Position numbers and translations under genes: made by a program. Below the pieces are notes generated by a model. The model worked only from the letters and a program-made list of their open reading frames with translations, had not been told where the DNA came from and ran no database searches. A DNA stretch of 64,000 nt from Limnanthes douglasii subsp. nivea (Eukaryota; Streptophyta; Magnoliopsida; Brassicales; Limnanthaceae): positions 74,791,910 through 74,855,909 of the forward strand of contig JAUPFV010000001.1 of assembly GCA_036936605.1 (NCBI GenBank), given 5' to 3'. Shown here piece by piece: positions 10,211 to 22,527 of this stretch (positions within the stretch are counted from its first letter, which is position 1; the number at the start of each line of letters is the position of its first letter).

Positions 10211-11010
10211 ATTCTCCACCTAGACTTATGGTAACTCAAGTATTGGTGGCACCAAATGTTTTACTGTTTAGAGAACAGCTCACCCGTATCCCAGACTTGC
10301 ACCATTTCCATGCAGTCCGTGAGCTTTTAAATCAGTATACATTGGCCAAAGCATCCGAAGGATTTTCCTCGTTAGCAATCTTAGCCACCTTCACTTGCTC
10401 ATTCTCCACCACACATCTGATGAAGTGCATCTTAATGTCTACATGTTTAGTTTGCCCATGGAACTTCAGATTTATCATTAAATGAGTAAAACTAGTATTG
10501 TCAAAAAATAATACCACATCTTGCTCCACCCTAGTGAGTTCACTCAACAATCCATTCAACCAAATAAATTTTTTTCGGCTTCCGTAGCATCTATATACTC
10601 GGGTTCAGTAAACCACAGTGCAACAACCTTCTGTATACAAGACTTCCAACTAACCACTCCTCCAAATATAGTAAACATATAACCCAAAGTAAAATTTCTT
10701 GTATCGACAAAACTAGATAATTGGATTCCAATACCCCTTCAGCATTATATCACATGTATCCTTCTGACTGTAACACAACCGTATACTAGCAAAGACTTTC
10801 AATTATCTCATGAGCCATTTGAGTGCATGCCGATGTAGATTTCATGGATTTGACATGAATCTACTCACAACACTTACGATGTACAAAAGATCAAGTCTTG
10901 TGAAAATCATAGCATATATAATGCGACCAATAGAATTGGCATAAAATATCTCAAGTATGTACTTCTTATGTGTTGCTTTGGTTGGTGCTTGAGTGACACT
11001 GAGTTTGAAC
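10211..11010 (-). pseudogene. Copia RNase H remnant
   Basis: Minus-strand reading at 10559-10332 gives LLSELTRVEQDVVLFFDN followed by KFHGQTKHVDIKMHFIR and a VKVAKI segment, the C-terminal RNase H region of Copia polyproteins. Upstream parts (to about 11010) read as broken Copia RT/RNase H in several frames. The same stretch is present at 61892-62700. The element is dead: frameshifts and stops are frequent. Confidence 0.75.
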
Positions 11011-12930
11011 TATGATTATAAGAGATTAACATTATCTTGGTCTGTCACCAGTTTAAGAATAATATCCCGAATATCTTCTAACTATATAAGAAGAGGTTGT
11101 GCATTTTAAAGCAGTTTGAAATGGTTCTCTGCAGATTTTCCAATTACAGATTGATCTGTGAGTCATTGATCTCCTTCTAAAATACCATAAATTTTATTTC
11201 TTTTTATTCTTTTTTGACATAGTTAGAAGAACTTAGAGTTTCTATCTCCATATTTCATCCATTTCACCCCATATTTGTGTTCCCAATATGTTTCTTCTAT
11301 AGCAAAAAGTTGTAGGTGTATAGCTGATGGAAACTAATGTCGAAACAAAGTCATCCGCTGTCAGAAATCACAAAGAGAAAAAATATATAGTGTATACAAA
11401 CCCTAACCCTAGTTTAGAGTATAAGAGACTTTGAGAATAAATAATCTCTAAATTTGATTCAAAAAGTGTGTCGGGGTTTAAGATCCTCTTATAAAGTGCT
11501 TGAAACCATATGCCGAAATTCCTAATATAAGTGATATAGGTAGACTTCCAAGTGTGAGTTGTTTTTAGGTGAGTACCGATCTATTACTGAATTATCAAAG
11601 CATCTTATAAAGTAATTTGAGCTTCTGAGTCTGAATTAATTAGAGCATTAACAATTTCAATTCTTGTTTCATCTTTAATTAGAATCACCAGTTTTTTATT
11701 TTCCTTGGGATTTCGAATATTTGAATTGCTTGAGTTGATTGATGTCTGATTGTTTTGAGGAGTAACTTTGGAGTATGATTATTTGATAATAATAGATATG
11801 ATTTTGGGAGCCCAAAATTTAACTGGTGATAAAGGTTTTTTTCTCAATATTTGTTGGCAAAGTTTGATCTTACTGTAAGATGTTAACCTTGGGATTGTTT
11901 TCTTTGGTTTGGGTAGTTTTCTTGCAATCCATTATGTTATGACCTAGGTTATGAAATTCGTTACTATAGAAATGTATATTATTATATTTTTATATATTTC
12001 CAAAAACCATCTTATTGCAAGAGATCTATGTTATCTTCAAATCTAACCCAGACTCTACATACATTGAATCTTGGCTCTGATTTTTGGTGGAACCGAGACT
12101 TTTAAGTGTTTGACTAATTAGTTGGAAATATATAAGATGTCTTCTTCATTATAAATGAATTTCGAAAAGTTATGGAAAGATATTCATACTGGTGTAATTA
12201 AGGATTCAATTCTAAAATTAAAGTAGAGGTTCCATTTCAGTAATTTCATGGAGAACTTTTTGATTAATTATATAGTTATTTTCTAAAGTTTGAATAGTTT
12301 TCAAGCTTATCAAATTCTATCAAAATATGTGTAGGATCCCATATAGAGAGGTTGAATTCTCCAACAAAACAAAGCTCGTGAATTTGTTTTGAATAGATTT
12401 CATCATGTGTCTGTCATGAGAAAATTTACTGATCAAAATATATTTCGATTTTCATAATAGTTATTTGTCCTTAGCTGAGAAAATTATGGCTGGAAAATTA
12501 ATTTTTTTATGAATGGGAGGATTTGATGTGATGAAATCATTATAATTAAAGATAATAACTTCTGTAAAAGATCTTTTTAACTGAGGTTGCTTGTGTTGAT
12601 GGTTATGTTTGAGGGTGGTGTTTAATGAGGGCTGATATTTTGATAAAGTAGTAGGTGGCGAAATGCATTGTTCGGATCTAGTGAAAGTGTTGGCTGAATT
12701 CATTTAGAGTCTAGTTTGGATCGAGACAATGGTGGAAAGGTGGATGCATTCAAATCTTGAGAATTTTGTAATGATGATGACAATCTAGTCTTGAATAAAT
12801 AAGAAAAATATGTGAAAGTAGTGGTGAGTGGAAGAGAAGAGCGAAGTAGAGAAGGTACCTCCTCCAATTATCTCGTAGTCGACACAGTAAAGATAAAGGT
12901 TAGGACAAATAGGTTTTTTGTGGATTTCAA
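11011..12930 (-). mobile_element. LINE (L1-type) fragment, ORF1 and start of ORF2
   Basis: Read on the minus strand, the region 12703-11900 encodes broken ORF1 including a zinc-knuckle remnant (FHNLGHNIMDCKK) near 11910. Around 11300-11200 a KYGVKWMKYGDRNSKFF segment matches the linker between endonuclease and reverse transcriptase in plant L1 elements. Many stops. In the duplicate at 62700-63450 this position holds Copia RT sequence instead, so the LINE entered copy A after the duplication, with loss of about 0.8 kb of Copia. Confidence 0.65.
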
Positions 12931-13315
12931 AATATCTTTATACTTCGAATTTCATCATATTTTTACTTAATTATGTTTTAGTTTTATATTTTATAATGTT
13001 TGTATTATTTTCATAAGTTATATTAAATATTTTTATATTATTCATATTAAAAAAACATAAAATTTAGAGCTAAATTTTAGATAACATAAATAAAAATTGA
13101 TAGATATATTTAAAATAGTTTTGTAAAGAAATAAATTTGATGTATTTGATCAAATTGACAAAAAAGTGTTACAATGTAATATTCAATTTTCAATTAAGAA
13201 AAATAATTTTAGTGTGTAAGTAACTTGTTTGTTATTTTGGTGAAGTACACGCTCTCATAAGTAGTCTCCTATGTTATGTATTTCATAGTTGAATAAAATA
13301 TATAAAATAAAGATT
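12931..13315. other. AT-rich sequence shared with the window's right end
   Basis: No coding potential. It is homologous to about 63540-63930 and so belongs to the duplicated block. Confidence 0.6.
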
Positions 13316-14970
13316 GTGCTAAATACCATTCAAGATTAAAAATCAATATTATTATCCTTTTAAGATCTATATATTCATGTATTTATGAGAAACATCCATT
13401 TCACTCAAATATTTATTATACAAGACTAAAGAATACTATAAATATCCTTAATTATATAAAAGATTTTATGTTTTTTACTTCACCATATTTTCTCGCTTTC
13501 TCTTCAAAACGTGAATAAAATAGTATCCTAATATTATAGATGAAGATTCAGTTTTATACTTGATTTTTAATTTTTCTTTAATTTTTGTATGATTTTGATT
13601 ATGTTTTACTTGATTTTGAAATTCGATTTTGGATATCTATTTAGATAAGTCGATTTGTGTGTTTAAGTAACTCGATTTTTATATCAAAATAAGTAGCTCG
13701 AGATCTGTTTTATTTGTGATTTCTGGTATTCTTCTAGTATTATGTCGCTAATGAAGTGTAATTGTTGTATTTCAGTAAGGTTTTCGTCAATTTTAGTGTG
13801 TTTGTGTGTTTTTGGAAAATTATATTCGAGTGAGGGTTCAGAGTTTAAACCTAATAATATGGAGTAAGAAGATGCAAAACCCATTTTATTATACGTACTA
13901 ATAGCTGCAAAACATGTTTATTCTTTTGGACGACTAGATACAAAACCTGTTTTTTTATAGATACAGAACGTTGGTGTAAATTATATTTTTTTTATAATTC
14001 AAAACATATCATGAATGGTACTATTTTTATTCGTCTTAAAAAAATAAAAACAATTGTATTTTTGGATTTTTTTTCTTGTGAGTTACGGTAAAAAAGATAC
14101 TAACTTTTTAATTTTTAATTTTTAATTTTAGAGTGTAGACGAAAAATACGACTGAAGAAGATACAAAGCCTTGTTTTTCCTAGATGCGAAACCTTTGTAA
14201 GTTTGTAGTGGTAAATGCGAAACCATCCAATTATGATAGATGCGAAACCAGACAAACTATGATAGATGCTAAACCAGATCAACTATGACAGATCCGAAAC
14301 CATTCATATGATAGACGCGACACCATAAAATGAGAAACGAGTGTAAAATATTAACTTTAAAAAAAATCAACACATATCATGAATGATACTAGATTTGTTC
14401 ATCTTAAGAAAACAAAACCATTGGTATTTTCAGATTTTTCTTTCCGAATTACGGTTTAAAAGATACGGACTTTTAAAATTTTAAATTTATAGTGTAAACG
14501 TAAAAGATGCGAAACTTCTTTGTTTTGCTAGATGCGAAAAAACGGTTTAAATTTTGTACTAGTAGATGCAAATCCAAGCCCACTATAATAGATGCTAGAT
14601 ATGAATGCCCACAATGATAGATGCTAGATGCGAAACCAACCCACTTGAATAGATGCAAAAGTATATAATGAGAAACTTGTGTAAAATATATTTTTTAAAA
14701 TAATTCAAAACATATCATGACTGGTACTAATTTTGTTCGTCTAAAAAAACAAAACCAATAGAATTTTTGGATTTGTTTTTTAGTTACATTTTAAAAGATA
14801 TGAACATTTAAAATTTAAAATTAAAATAAATAAATAAAAGAGAATCAGTCGAGTTGTTTGCGGAATTTTATATAGAAAAATATTTTAGGTATAAAATCAA
14901 TTAATTTGTTTTTTGATCTTTTATACGTAATAAGTTTATTGGATGAGTCTTAAACGATACGTTATTCGTT
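13316..14970. mobile_element. non-autonomous Mutator-like element, family 'MU-A', copy 1
   Basis: Same family as 40090-41644, whose ends and 9-bp target duplication are clear. Both begin with a version of GTTAAGTACCATTTAAGAC (here GCTAAATACCATTCAAGAT) and end with GGATGAGTCTTAA plus a diverged tip. The interior is non-coding and carries many copies of GATAGATGCGAAACC (for example 14200-14340 and 14510-14650). The duplicate at 63930-63950 lacks this insert, an empty-site comparison that confirms mobility. The exact tips are uncertain here and the target duplication has decayed. Confidence 0.65.
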
Positions 14971-15068
14971 AAAATTATAAATCTTTTTATTATTTTGAAT
15001 TTGTATTTTATGCATTGCTCAACATGATCAAAAGTTGACGAATATGGACGTTAATAAAGACTCATCCC

Positions 15069-15444
15069 TGGTATGGATTATTTTGGTCTAAGGGTAGTTT
15101 TGTCAGGTATTTTGTGATGTTTCAAGGGTATTTAATGTTTAAGTGGGTTGTAGTGAGAGATTTGAGCTGTCTGGTTGTAATAAATGCTCATTACCCTCAT
15201 TAATGAAAGTGGTTGGGTATTTATACACTTAAGTATTGGCCTCATGGGTTTTCGGGTCAAACTCATGAAACCGGGTCGAATTCAAAGACTCATTAGTTTA
15301 TTAAGCAGGTTGGTAATTAGCTTAGTCATAACGTGATTAGTTTTTAATACTTTAGTCCTGTTCGGATGGTTCAGTGGGTAGTTTTTGTCCGAATTACCCA
15401 TGTCTGGTTTCTACAGTGAGTGGTGAGAAAAACCGGACTCATCA
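15069..15444 (-). repeat. 3' LTR of the Gypsy element
   Basis: Starts TGGTATGGATTATTTTGG and ends GACTCATCA on the plus strand. It aligns throughout with 24751-25123. It is 376 bp, short for this lineage. Confidence 0.92.
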
Positions 15445-15884
15445 GTAGCCCCTTTTTAGGTTATATTCGAAGGCCTTTGACAAGACCTAAAAAATCGCTC
15501 ATGAGCACCTGTAATAATGTCCGGACAGATTTCGATTTGTATAACGGATTTATCCGGACTGGCAAATCTCTCAGAAGCTCAACGGGTTTGCCATAGATCG
15601 TGGGACACGTGTCCCCTCCTGATTTGCCTCACCAGCCGTTGTTCTACTAGAATGTCGCTCCCACTAACCTTAAAAAGTAACCTCTTCAATTAATGCTGGT
15701 GATGTCAACGCCGTCTTTAATCATTACTCTATCTTTTCGAATTCTCCTAGGTTTCAAGGTATCTTTTATTTCTTTAGTATAAATTAAATCACTTTTCACT
15801 GTTTTACCATCTTCAACATCTTTTCACTTCTAATCTTCAGAGCTTTTATCTCTCTTCTCCAAAAATGCATTTTAGTGTAAGTTT

Positions 15885-18800
15885 ATGTTTACAGCAAGAA
15901 ACGCTCTAGTAAAAGGTGGGTGGCTGAATCTGTCGGAGTTAGAGAAAGAACAAAGGGTCGAACGAGAAAATCGCATTGCAGCAGGCCTCCCAGTCTCTCC
16001 TATTGACAAACCTGAAACACCAACCTCAGAGCCTGATCGAGGTTCGTCTTCTGCCAGGAGCTCCAAACCTAGAAGGTTATTTCAACCTAGTCTTTCACCG
16101 ATTATCTCAGGCTCATCGGTCCAGGAGTCGGAGCCTATGGTTGAACAAGAGCAAGTAGTTACAAGTGCTAGGAGACCCTCTACATTCATAGCCATGGGAT
16201 CGGATGCTGACGTTTCCCCAGAAAAGCTAAACCTTCGACGAAGAGGCCGCTTAGTAAAAGGTCAGGCTGTTGCTCCACAGTCTAAATCTCCAAAATCTGT
16301 GCCTTCTAAATCTGGGGCCAAAGACAAAATTTACGGGTCAGAAGCGCCCATTAAAGTTCCTAAGGACAAATTGTCTGGTCCGGAGGCCACCAGTTCAAGC
16401 CTTCGAAACGAACCCTCCGGATCTGAGCCCCAACCGGACTCCAGACCACAAAAAGAAAGCAGCGCTCAACCATCCGGACAGCTTAATGAGCCAACCACTA
16501 ATACTTCTCTCCCAAAAACAGCTGATAACCCTTCCATGGTAATGGAAGACGTAATGGAGGATAGTGTTGAAGAAGCCCCTTTGAGATCGATGTCTCAGGG
16601 CAGACAAGTGGGACCACTACTGTCAAGAAAAATAAGGGAAAAGAGAAGCTATGCTTGAAACACCCAAACCTGCCGGAGTGCCTCGTTGGAAAAGTGGGAC
16701 CGTGCTTCCACAAAGTGAGTGTGAAATATTTACTAGCCATGCTGAAGATTAATTATGCTTTTATTCACACAACTGAACTAGGCCGGACCCGGACGAAGTG
16801 GGGGATCCCAGAAAATATTAAAGTGAGGATACCGGTCGATCCGGAGACGCCAATGGATTGCAAGCTCAGTGAGATAGTTTTTTTCACAGAGTTATTCAAC
16901 TGGGGGCTTAGGTTTCCCTTGGACCCAGAGATTGTCAGATATTTCCATCTGATAAAGCTCTGCCCAAGCCAACTGAGTCCCAACGCTTGGTACACCCTTA
17001 TGGCCTGCATCATGGCCTCCCGGCTCTCCGGAATCCCGCTTCCGATGGAGTAATTTGCTGTTGTGGCCAGCCTTTGCAGAAACCATATCATCCCCTTTTA
17101 CCATTACAATATGGGTGACAATTACAAAGCGGTGAATGACTTGCTTGAGTCGGAGAAGAACTGGAAGACTCAATTTTTGTTTATCAGTGATGCTTGGGAG
17201 AATGGGAGGAAGATTAAAGATAGTGACAATCCAAGCATGCTTATCAGCAGATGGAAGAGCACATGTATACATTTCATTACATCTTTCTATCTTTTCTTAT
17301 AATAAGTTTGTTTATTTAACTCCTCTTCTTTTGTTTTTTGGAAATGCTGCCGAAGGAGTTCAATGACTACTTAGAGGAGGGGTAGACTACTTGTGCCAAG
17401 CTAAATGCTTGGACTGCTGAGAAATGGGGAAATCGCTTCCACAACTATTTTACCGGAGACAACTTGGTAAGATCTCATCTCTGGAATACAACCGGCCGAA
17501 GAGATTTGTCTTGGGAGGAATTAACCACTCCACCCCCTCCGGAGGTGATTCTTCAGAAGAAAGATGCAAAGGATGGAAAGCTAGCCTTTCCGGGCAGAGC
17601 TAAAGCCCCAAGAAAAATGAAGGGCAAGAAAGGCAATGCTAAGCAAGACGTGGCTGAGGTCAATCCAGGTGATATTGAGGAAGCTGTCCCAACAAACTAG
17701 GAGGAGCAGGACCAAGGAAGGATTGATGCTGCTTTGCTACAAGTGGTAGAAAATGAGAGTACCAAAGTGGCAGTTGGATCTCCAAAGCCCCCAAAAGCTC
17801 CCAGGAAAGATCGAAAACGGGGAGCAGAAGGTGGAGATATGGAAGCTAAGAAGAAGGAAACCTCAAAGGGAGATGAAATTGCTCTCTTGCCTTCGGAGTC
17901 TCTTCTTCCGGTCGACCCAACAGACCCAACTCAAACATAGGAAATCCCAAGTGACTTTCACACCGGAGAGGGCGTTGGAGGGGACTTTCACACTAGAGAG
18001 GGCGACGGAGGGGACATCAACATTGATGGGGTAGACATTAGTGGCCTTCAAGGGATTTTCCTTTACTCCGGAGACCTTTAGAAAGATGACTTTGCTGGCC
18101 CTTACCCCCCCAAGCTCTTCGAACATAGTCACTTTCAATGGTAAATCTTTTTATGTTTCAGGAGAGAATGATATGGTGACCCACTCCTTGTTGAACAATA
18201 TTCAACCGGTGCTCAACTTGCAGAAGAAAGTGTGAAACCAGTCAGCCATCATCAACACACTCAATTCTGACAAGGAGAGTTTGTCTAACAACCTCCTTAC
18301 TGCCAACCAGAGTCTTGAGGCATTAAAGAGAGAAAATGAGGAGCTGAAGAAGGGGAAGGAGGACTTGGCCACCAAGCTGGCCACTTCGGAAGGGGTTGTG
18401 AAAGAACTTCAATCCAAATTTTCTGACTTGGAGAAGAATATTTCTACTTTAAAAGAGGAGGTGAAGGCCAAAGACAACATCATTCAGACTCTGACTAGCG
18501 ACAAAATTTCGCTTGAGGATGCCGTGTCTAAGGCCTAGCAAGAAAAAGAAGACTTGGTAAAGGAACAAGAAAAGACAATCCAAACCAGGATTAATGCATA
18601 CACCAACAAGGTGATAAACTCCCAAGAAGAAAGGTATGTCGAAGTCAAATCGGACATGGTCTTGCTCTTTCATGAGAAATTTCTGAAGAGGACACTGGGA
18701 GATTTATGGCGATTCGTGGAATACGAAGACCTCCCTCACCACACCATGGCTGATGGTGACAAGCACGGTTACTCCAGCGGTTGGGATGATACCACTGATG

Positions 18801-18895
18801 AAGATGAAAGGACTGGAGAGAGTCCAGATGAGGAGATCAAAGACCCCAAGAAGAAACCAAGTGAGGCTGGGTCATCCAAGAAAGCTCAGCGTTGA
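15885..18895 (+). pseudogene. antisense gene of the Gypsy element ('putative gypsy type transposon' domain plus coiled coil)
   Basis: Plus-strand gene between integrase and 3' LTR, opposite to gag-pol. The first ORF (ATG 15885, stop 16656-16658) is Ser/Pro-rich and low in complexity. The next frame (about 16655-17260, interrupted by a stop at 17051) carries the PF04195-like block FFTELFNWGLRFPLDPEIVR followed by LCPSQLSPNAWYTL. A likely intron lies between about 17264 and 17350. Further exons give a Lys-rich region (17464-17697, 17734-17937) and a long coiled coil (18281-18535: LEALKRENEELKKGKEDL and onward) ending in an acidic tail at 18895. Several in-frame stops (17051, 17384, 18538) make it a probable pseudogene. 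Antisense ORFs of this kind are known in Tat-lineage elements; their function is not established. Confidence 0.75.
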
Positions 18896-19400
18896 AGTTT
18901 TAACCATATTTTTGTTTAATTTTTGTGACTAAAGTCCTTGGATGGCCAAGGAAATTTTGTAACCGTATCTGGCCCTTGTTCGGACAAACCTTATCTTTGA
19001 AACTCTAAAGTCCTTGGATGGCCAAAGCATTTTACATATTTAATATCATTCCCCGGTATCTGCCGGGCAGTTTCATTTTACACAACTCTTATATTGTTTT
19101 ATAGTTTTCCAATTTTGATGATTCATATTTAAATGGCATTTGAATATTTTAAAGTGAGAGTGTTTAAATTCTCCGATGAAAAGTGTTTAAATGGTCATCA
19201 CTCCATCGAATTAATCCGATCTAATAGTTAGACTATTTCGAATTTTTCAAGAAGGCATCGAACTTTATTAAAAAACCTAGACACCTCATTAAAACCTCCC
19301 CGCGCCACTAGGGTAGGAAAGAGTATGCCCTCAAATATTTACATGAATTTTAAACAAGTAAATGTTTACATAGTCTTTATTCTAAATACAACCGAAGGTG
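18896..19400. other. spacer between antisense gene and integrase of the Gypsy element
   Basis: Convergent 3' ends meet here. The phrase AAGTCCTTGGATGGCCAA occurs twice (about 18931 and 19008). No gene is visible. Confidence 0.55.
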
Positions 19401-20570
19401 TTCAATGTTCCAGGGGTGATTTAAAATTCTTCTATCTTTATCTTTGAGCCTGTATGTCCCAGGTTTAAGCTTTTCAGTGACCACATAGGGTCCTTCCCAT
19501 GTTGGAGCTAGCTTTCCGAACTGCTTCTCCTTGGTGTGTATGAAGCTTTTCTCAGCACCTTATCACCTGATTGAAAATCCCTGCTTTTGACTTTGGAATA
19601 AAATCTGCTTCTCAAACCCTGATAATGTGTGGCTTTAAGGTGAGCATTGACTCTTCTTTCTTCCATCAAGTCAAGCTGGCTTCTGATTGCCTCTTCATTA
19701 GCTTGTTCGGAAAAATGGTGGACTCAAAATGAAGGGAGTTTGGCCTCTATGAGAGCTATTGCATCCATACCATATACTAAAGCAAATGGGGATTCTTGTG
19801 TCGCAGCCCCGGGAGTGGTCCGGCAAGCCCATAAGACTTCTTGTAGATAACTTGGCCACTTTCTAGCAGTCCCTTCTAGATTCTTTTTAAGACCGAACAG
19901 GATGGTTCTGTTAGCTACTTCAACTTGACCATTTGCTTGTGGGTGAAAAAGAGAAGAGAAACAGTGTTGAATTCCTCTAGAGGCACATAAATTCTCCACA
20001 TCCTTGTTATCGAACTGTGGCCTATTGTCTGTGGTTATCTTTTGTGGAATCCCAAATCTGCAGCAAATATTAGATAGGATGAATTTTATCACAGATTTCG
20101 AAGTAGTTCCTGCCAATGGGGATGCTTCAATCCACTTTGAGAAGTAATCAATAACAACTATTATAGTCCTGCATCCTCCGGATGCCATGGGTAGAGGTCC
20201 CACCAAATCTAGCCCCCCAACAAGAAAAATGTATTGGCTCACAAATTGACTCTAATAGGACAGCTGGGGTATGAATTTCATTACTGTATCTTTGGCATGG
20301 ATCACACTTTTTTACCAATTCTTTGGCATCTTGCATTATGGAGTGCCAATAGTACCCAGCTAACAAGACCCTTCTGGTTAGAGCCCTGAACCCACAGTGT
20401 GCTGATCCCTCACCATCATGTAATTCGGAGAGCATCATTTGGGACTCTTCAAACCCCAAACATCGTAAAATAGGCCTACTAAAGGATTTTTTGTAAGGAA
20501 CATCTCTTAAGATGACAAAACCACGAGCCTTATATTTTACTTTTCTTGCTACTACTTTTTCCGGAGGCAA
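19400..20570 (-). pseudogene. Gypsy integrase, frameshifted
   Basis: The zinc-binding N-terminus lies in one frame (20570-20148: ELHDGEGSAHCGF ... KKCDPCQRY, with His and Cys ligands) and the catalytic core in another (20242-19724), so there is a frameshift near 20240. The core shows DLVGPLP, TDNRPQF (normally D-N-G) and the E of GQVEVANRTI, the three acidic positions of the D,D-35-E site. A degraded C-terminal region follows to about 19400. It inserts element cDNA into host DNA in intact relatives. Confidence 0.85.
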
Positions 20571-20657
20571 GACACCATCTGAGAGGTACTAGAAAAGAGG
20601 AAATCTCCAATCTTGAGGCTGACTTACTTGTATATTTAAAATTTCTTCTTCCTTGTT

Positions 20658-21278
20658 CTAACTGAGTTGAATGGATAGGCATTCTTGCACATGAATCCAT
20701 GGATATGACTCAGAATAGGCTATGGTTGGCAAGGAATCTGCTAACGTATTATCTGTTCGGGGTATGTGCTCATAGGTGATGTTTTTGAAATTATGCGCCA
20801 CTTCTTTAAGGACAAATAAATATTTAACCAATTGGTCCTTTTTAGCCTCAGATTGGCCTTGTGAATGATGGATTAGAAGTTGGGAATCGCTCATCAACCT
20901 GATTCTTTTGGCTCCACAAATTAGAGCTAATTTCAAGCCTACTATAGCAGCTTCATATTCGGACTCGTTGTTGGAAGCCCTGAAAGCGAAACATATAGAT
21001 TAATACATTTTGTCGCCGTATGGAGAGGTTAAACATATTCCAGCACCACAGCCCATGGTACTTGACCCTCCATCAGTCCGGACAACCCATACTTTCTTAG
21101 TTTTTTCAACTGCTGCTTGTCCGGCGTCCCTGTCGGAGTGAAATTCTAATAGGAAATCAGAAAAAGTCTGAGCCTTGACTGCTGTACGAGGGGAAAAATT
21201 AATATCATAGTCCCCCAACTCCACTGACCACTTGGTCAGTCTGCTTGAAACATCTGCCTTTTGAAGAACGTTTTTCAA
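20658..21278 (-). pseudogene. Gypsy second (archaeal-type) RNase H, broken
   Basis: 21278-21000 reads WVVRTDGGSSTMGCGAGICL and 20936-20658 reads RIRLMSDSQLLIHHSQGQSE then IPRTDNTLADSL, a pattern typical of the extra RNase H of Tat elements. A stop at about 21000 splits it. The standard Gypsy RNase H that should lie between RT and this domain is almost entirely missing (see finding at 21283). Confidence 0.8.
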
Positions 21279-22182
21279 GGGAAAAGACGTCCGAAAAATG
21301 ATCGAATGAGGAGGCTAACCTCCCTATCAATCTTTGTACTTCTTTAATATTCTGAGGAGGCTCCATCTGCAATAAAGCACTAAGCTGGTCTGGATCAGGT
21401 TGTATGCCCTTATCACTTATTACGTACCCCAAGAATTTTCCGGACTGTACTCCGAACACACACTTTTCTGGATTTGATTTTAAATTTACCTTTACCAAGT
21501 TGGCAAAGGTTTCTTGGAGATCTGCTAAGTGTAGCTCTTCGTCCATACTCTTTACCATCATGTCATAAATGTAGACTTCCATGTTTCTTCCAATCTGATT
21601 AACGAAAGCCTTGTTCACTAATCTCTGATAAGTAGCCCCAACATTCTTTAACCCAAATGGCATCACCTTGTAACAATGGAGGCCCCTATCAGTAACAAAT
21701 ATAGTATGTTCTTGATCCTTCAGATCTACTTGAATTTGATTATACCTGGAGAAGGCATCCATAAAGGACAGTAGCTTGTTTCTAGATGTGGAGTCCACCA
21801 ACTGATCAATTCGAGGGACATGATATAAGTCTTTTGGGAAAGCCCTATTGAGATCTGTAAAATCAATGCACATACGCCACTTTCCATTTTTCTTCTTTAC
21901 TAGCACCGGATTGGCTGTCCATAAAGGATATTGAGATTCTTTTATGTGTCCTATTTTAGTAAGTCGGTCAACCTCTTGAACTATGACATCAGCCTTTTCC
22001 TTAAAAAAAGCTCTCCTCTTTTGTATAACTGGTGCTATATCCCTCCAGATGGATAATTGGTGTGATATAATGTCTGTTGGTACTCCGGTTACATCAGCAT
22101 TGCACCAAGCGAAAACATGCTGATGGTTTTTCAAAAAGGCTAACACTTTACTCTTTAACTCCGATATCATTTTGGATCCCAT
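21205..22182 (-). pseudogene. Gypsy reverse transcriptase with mutated active site
   Basis: Open over 325 codons. Recognisable blocks are NPVLVKKKNGKWRMCIDFTD, MDAFSRYNQI, MPFGLKNVGATYQ and KFLGYVIS. The catalytic motif that should read YIDD reads YIYD (residues 204-207, codon 206 at 21565-21567), so an essential aspartate is lost and the enzyme should be inactive. The 3' end runs through a deletion junction near 21283. It is separated from gag-protease (22528) by about 340 bp with stops. Confidence 0.9.
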
Positions 22183-22527
22183 CTTGACACTTATTCCTTC
22201 TGCCAGAGAGTGAGTTTCAACTTGTTCAATAGGTATTAAAACACCAGGGGTCTCTCTAGGGTCATCAATTTCACCCTCTCCCCCAGAGGGCCCCTCAAAT
22301 TTCTAATCCTCACTAATCCGAACTGCCCCCAAAGTTCGAGGGGCCAGTGCTGTTGCATAACACTCCCTTGCTACCTTCTGACTGCTTCAGACAACTCCCA
22401 CCTGTTCTTGTACAACATATTTCAGACATTGGTGGACTGTTGAAGCCACATCATGCATCCTGGAGAGCCAAGACCTCCCCAAAATGGAATTATAACACGT
22501 TGGACAATCTACCACAACAAAAAGTAT

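Noticed and set aside
10228..10485. Plus-strand ORF in the Copia remnant
   Set aside because: Opposite strand of the RNase H reading, which has clear Copia motifs.
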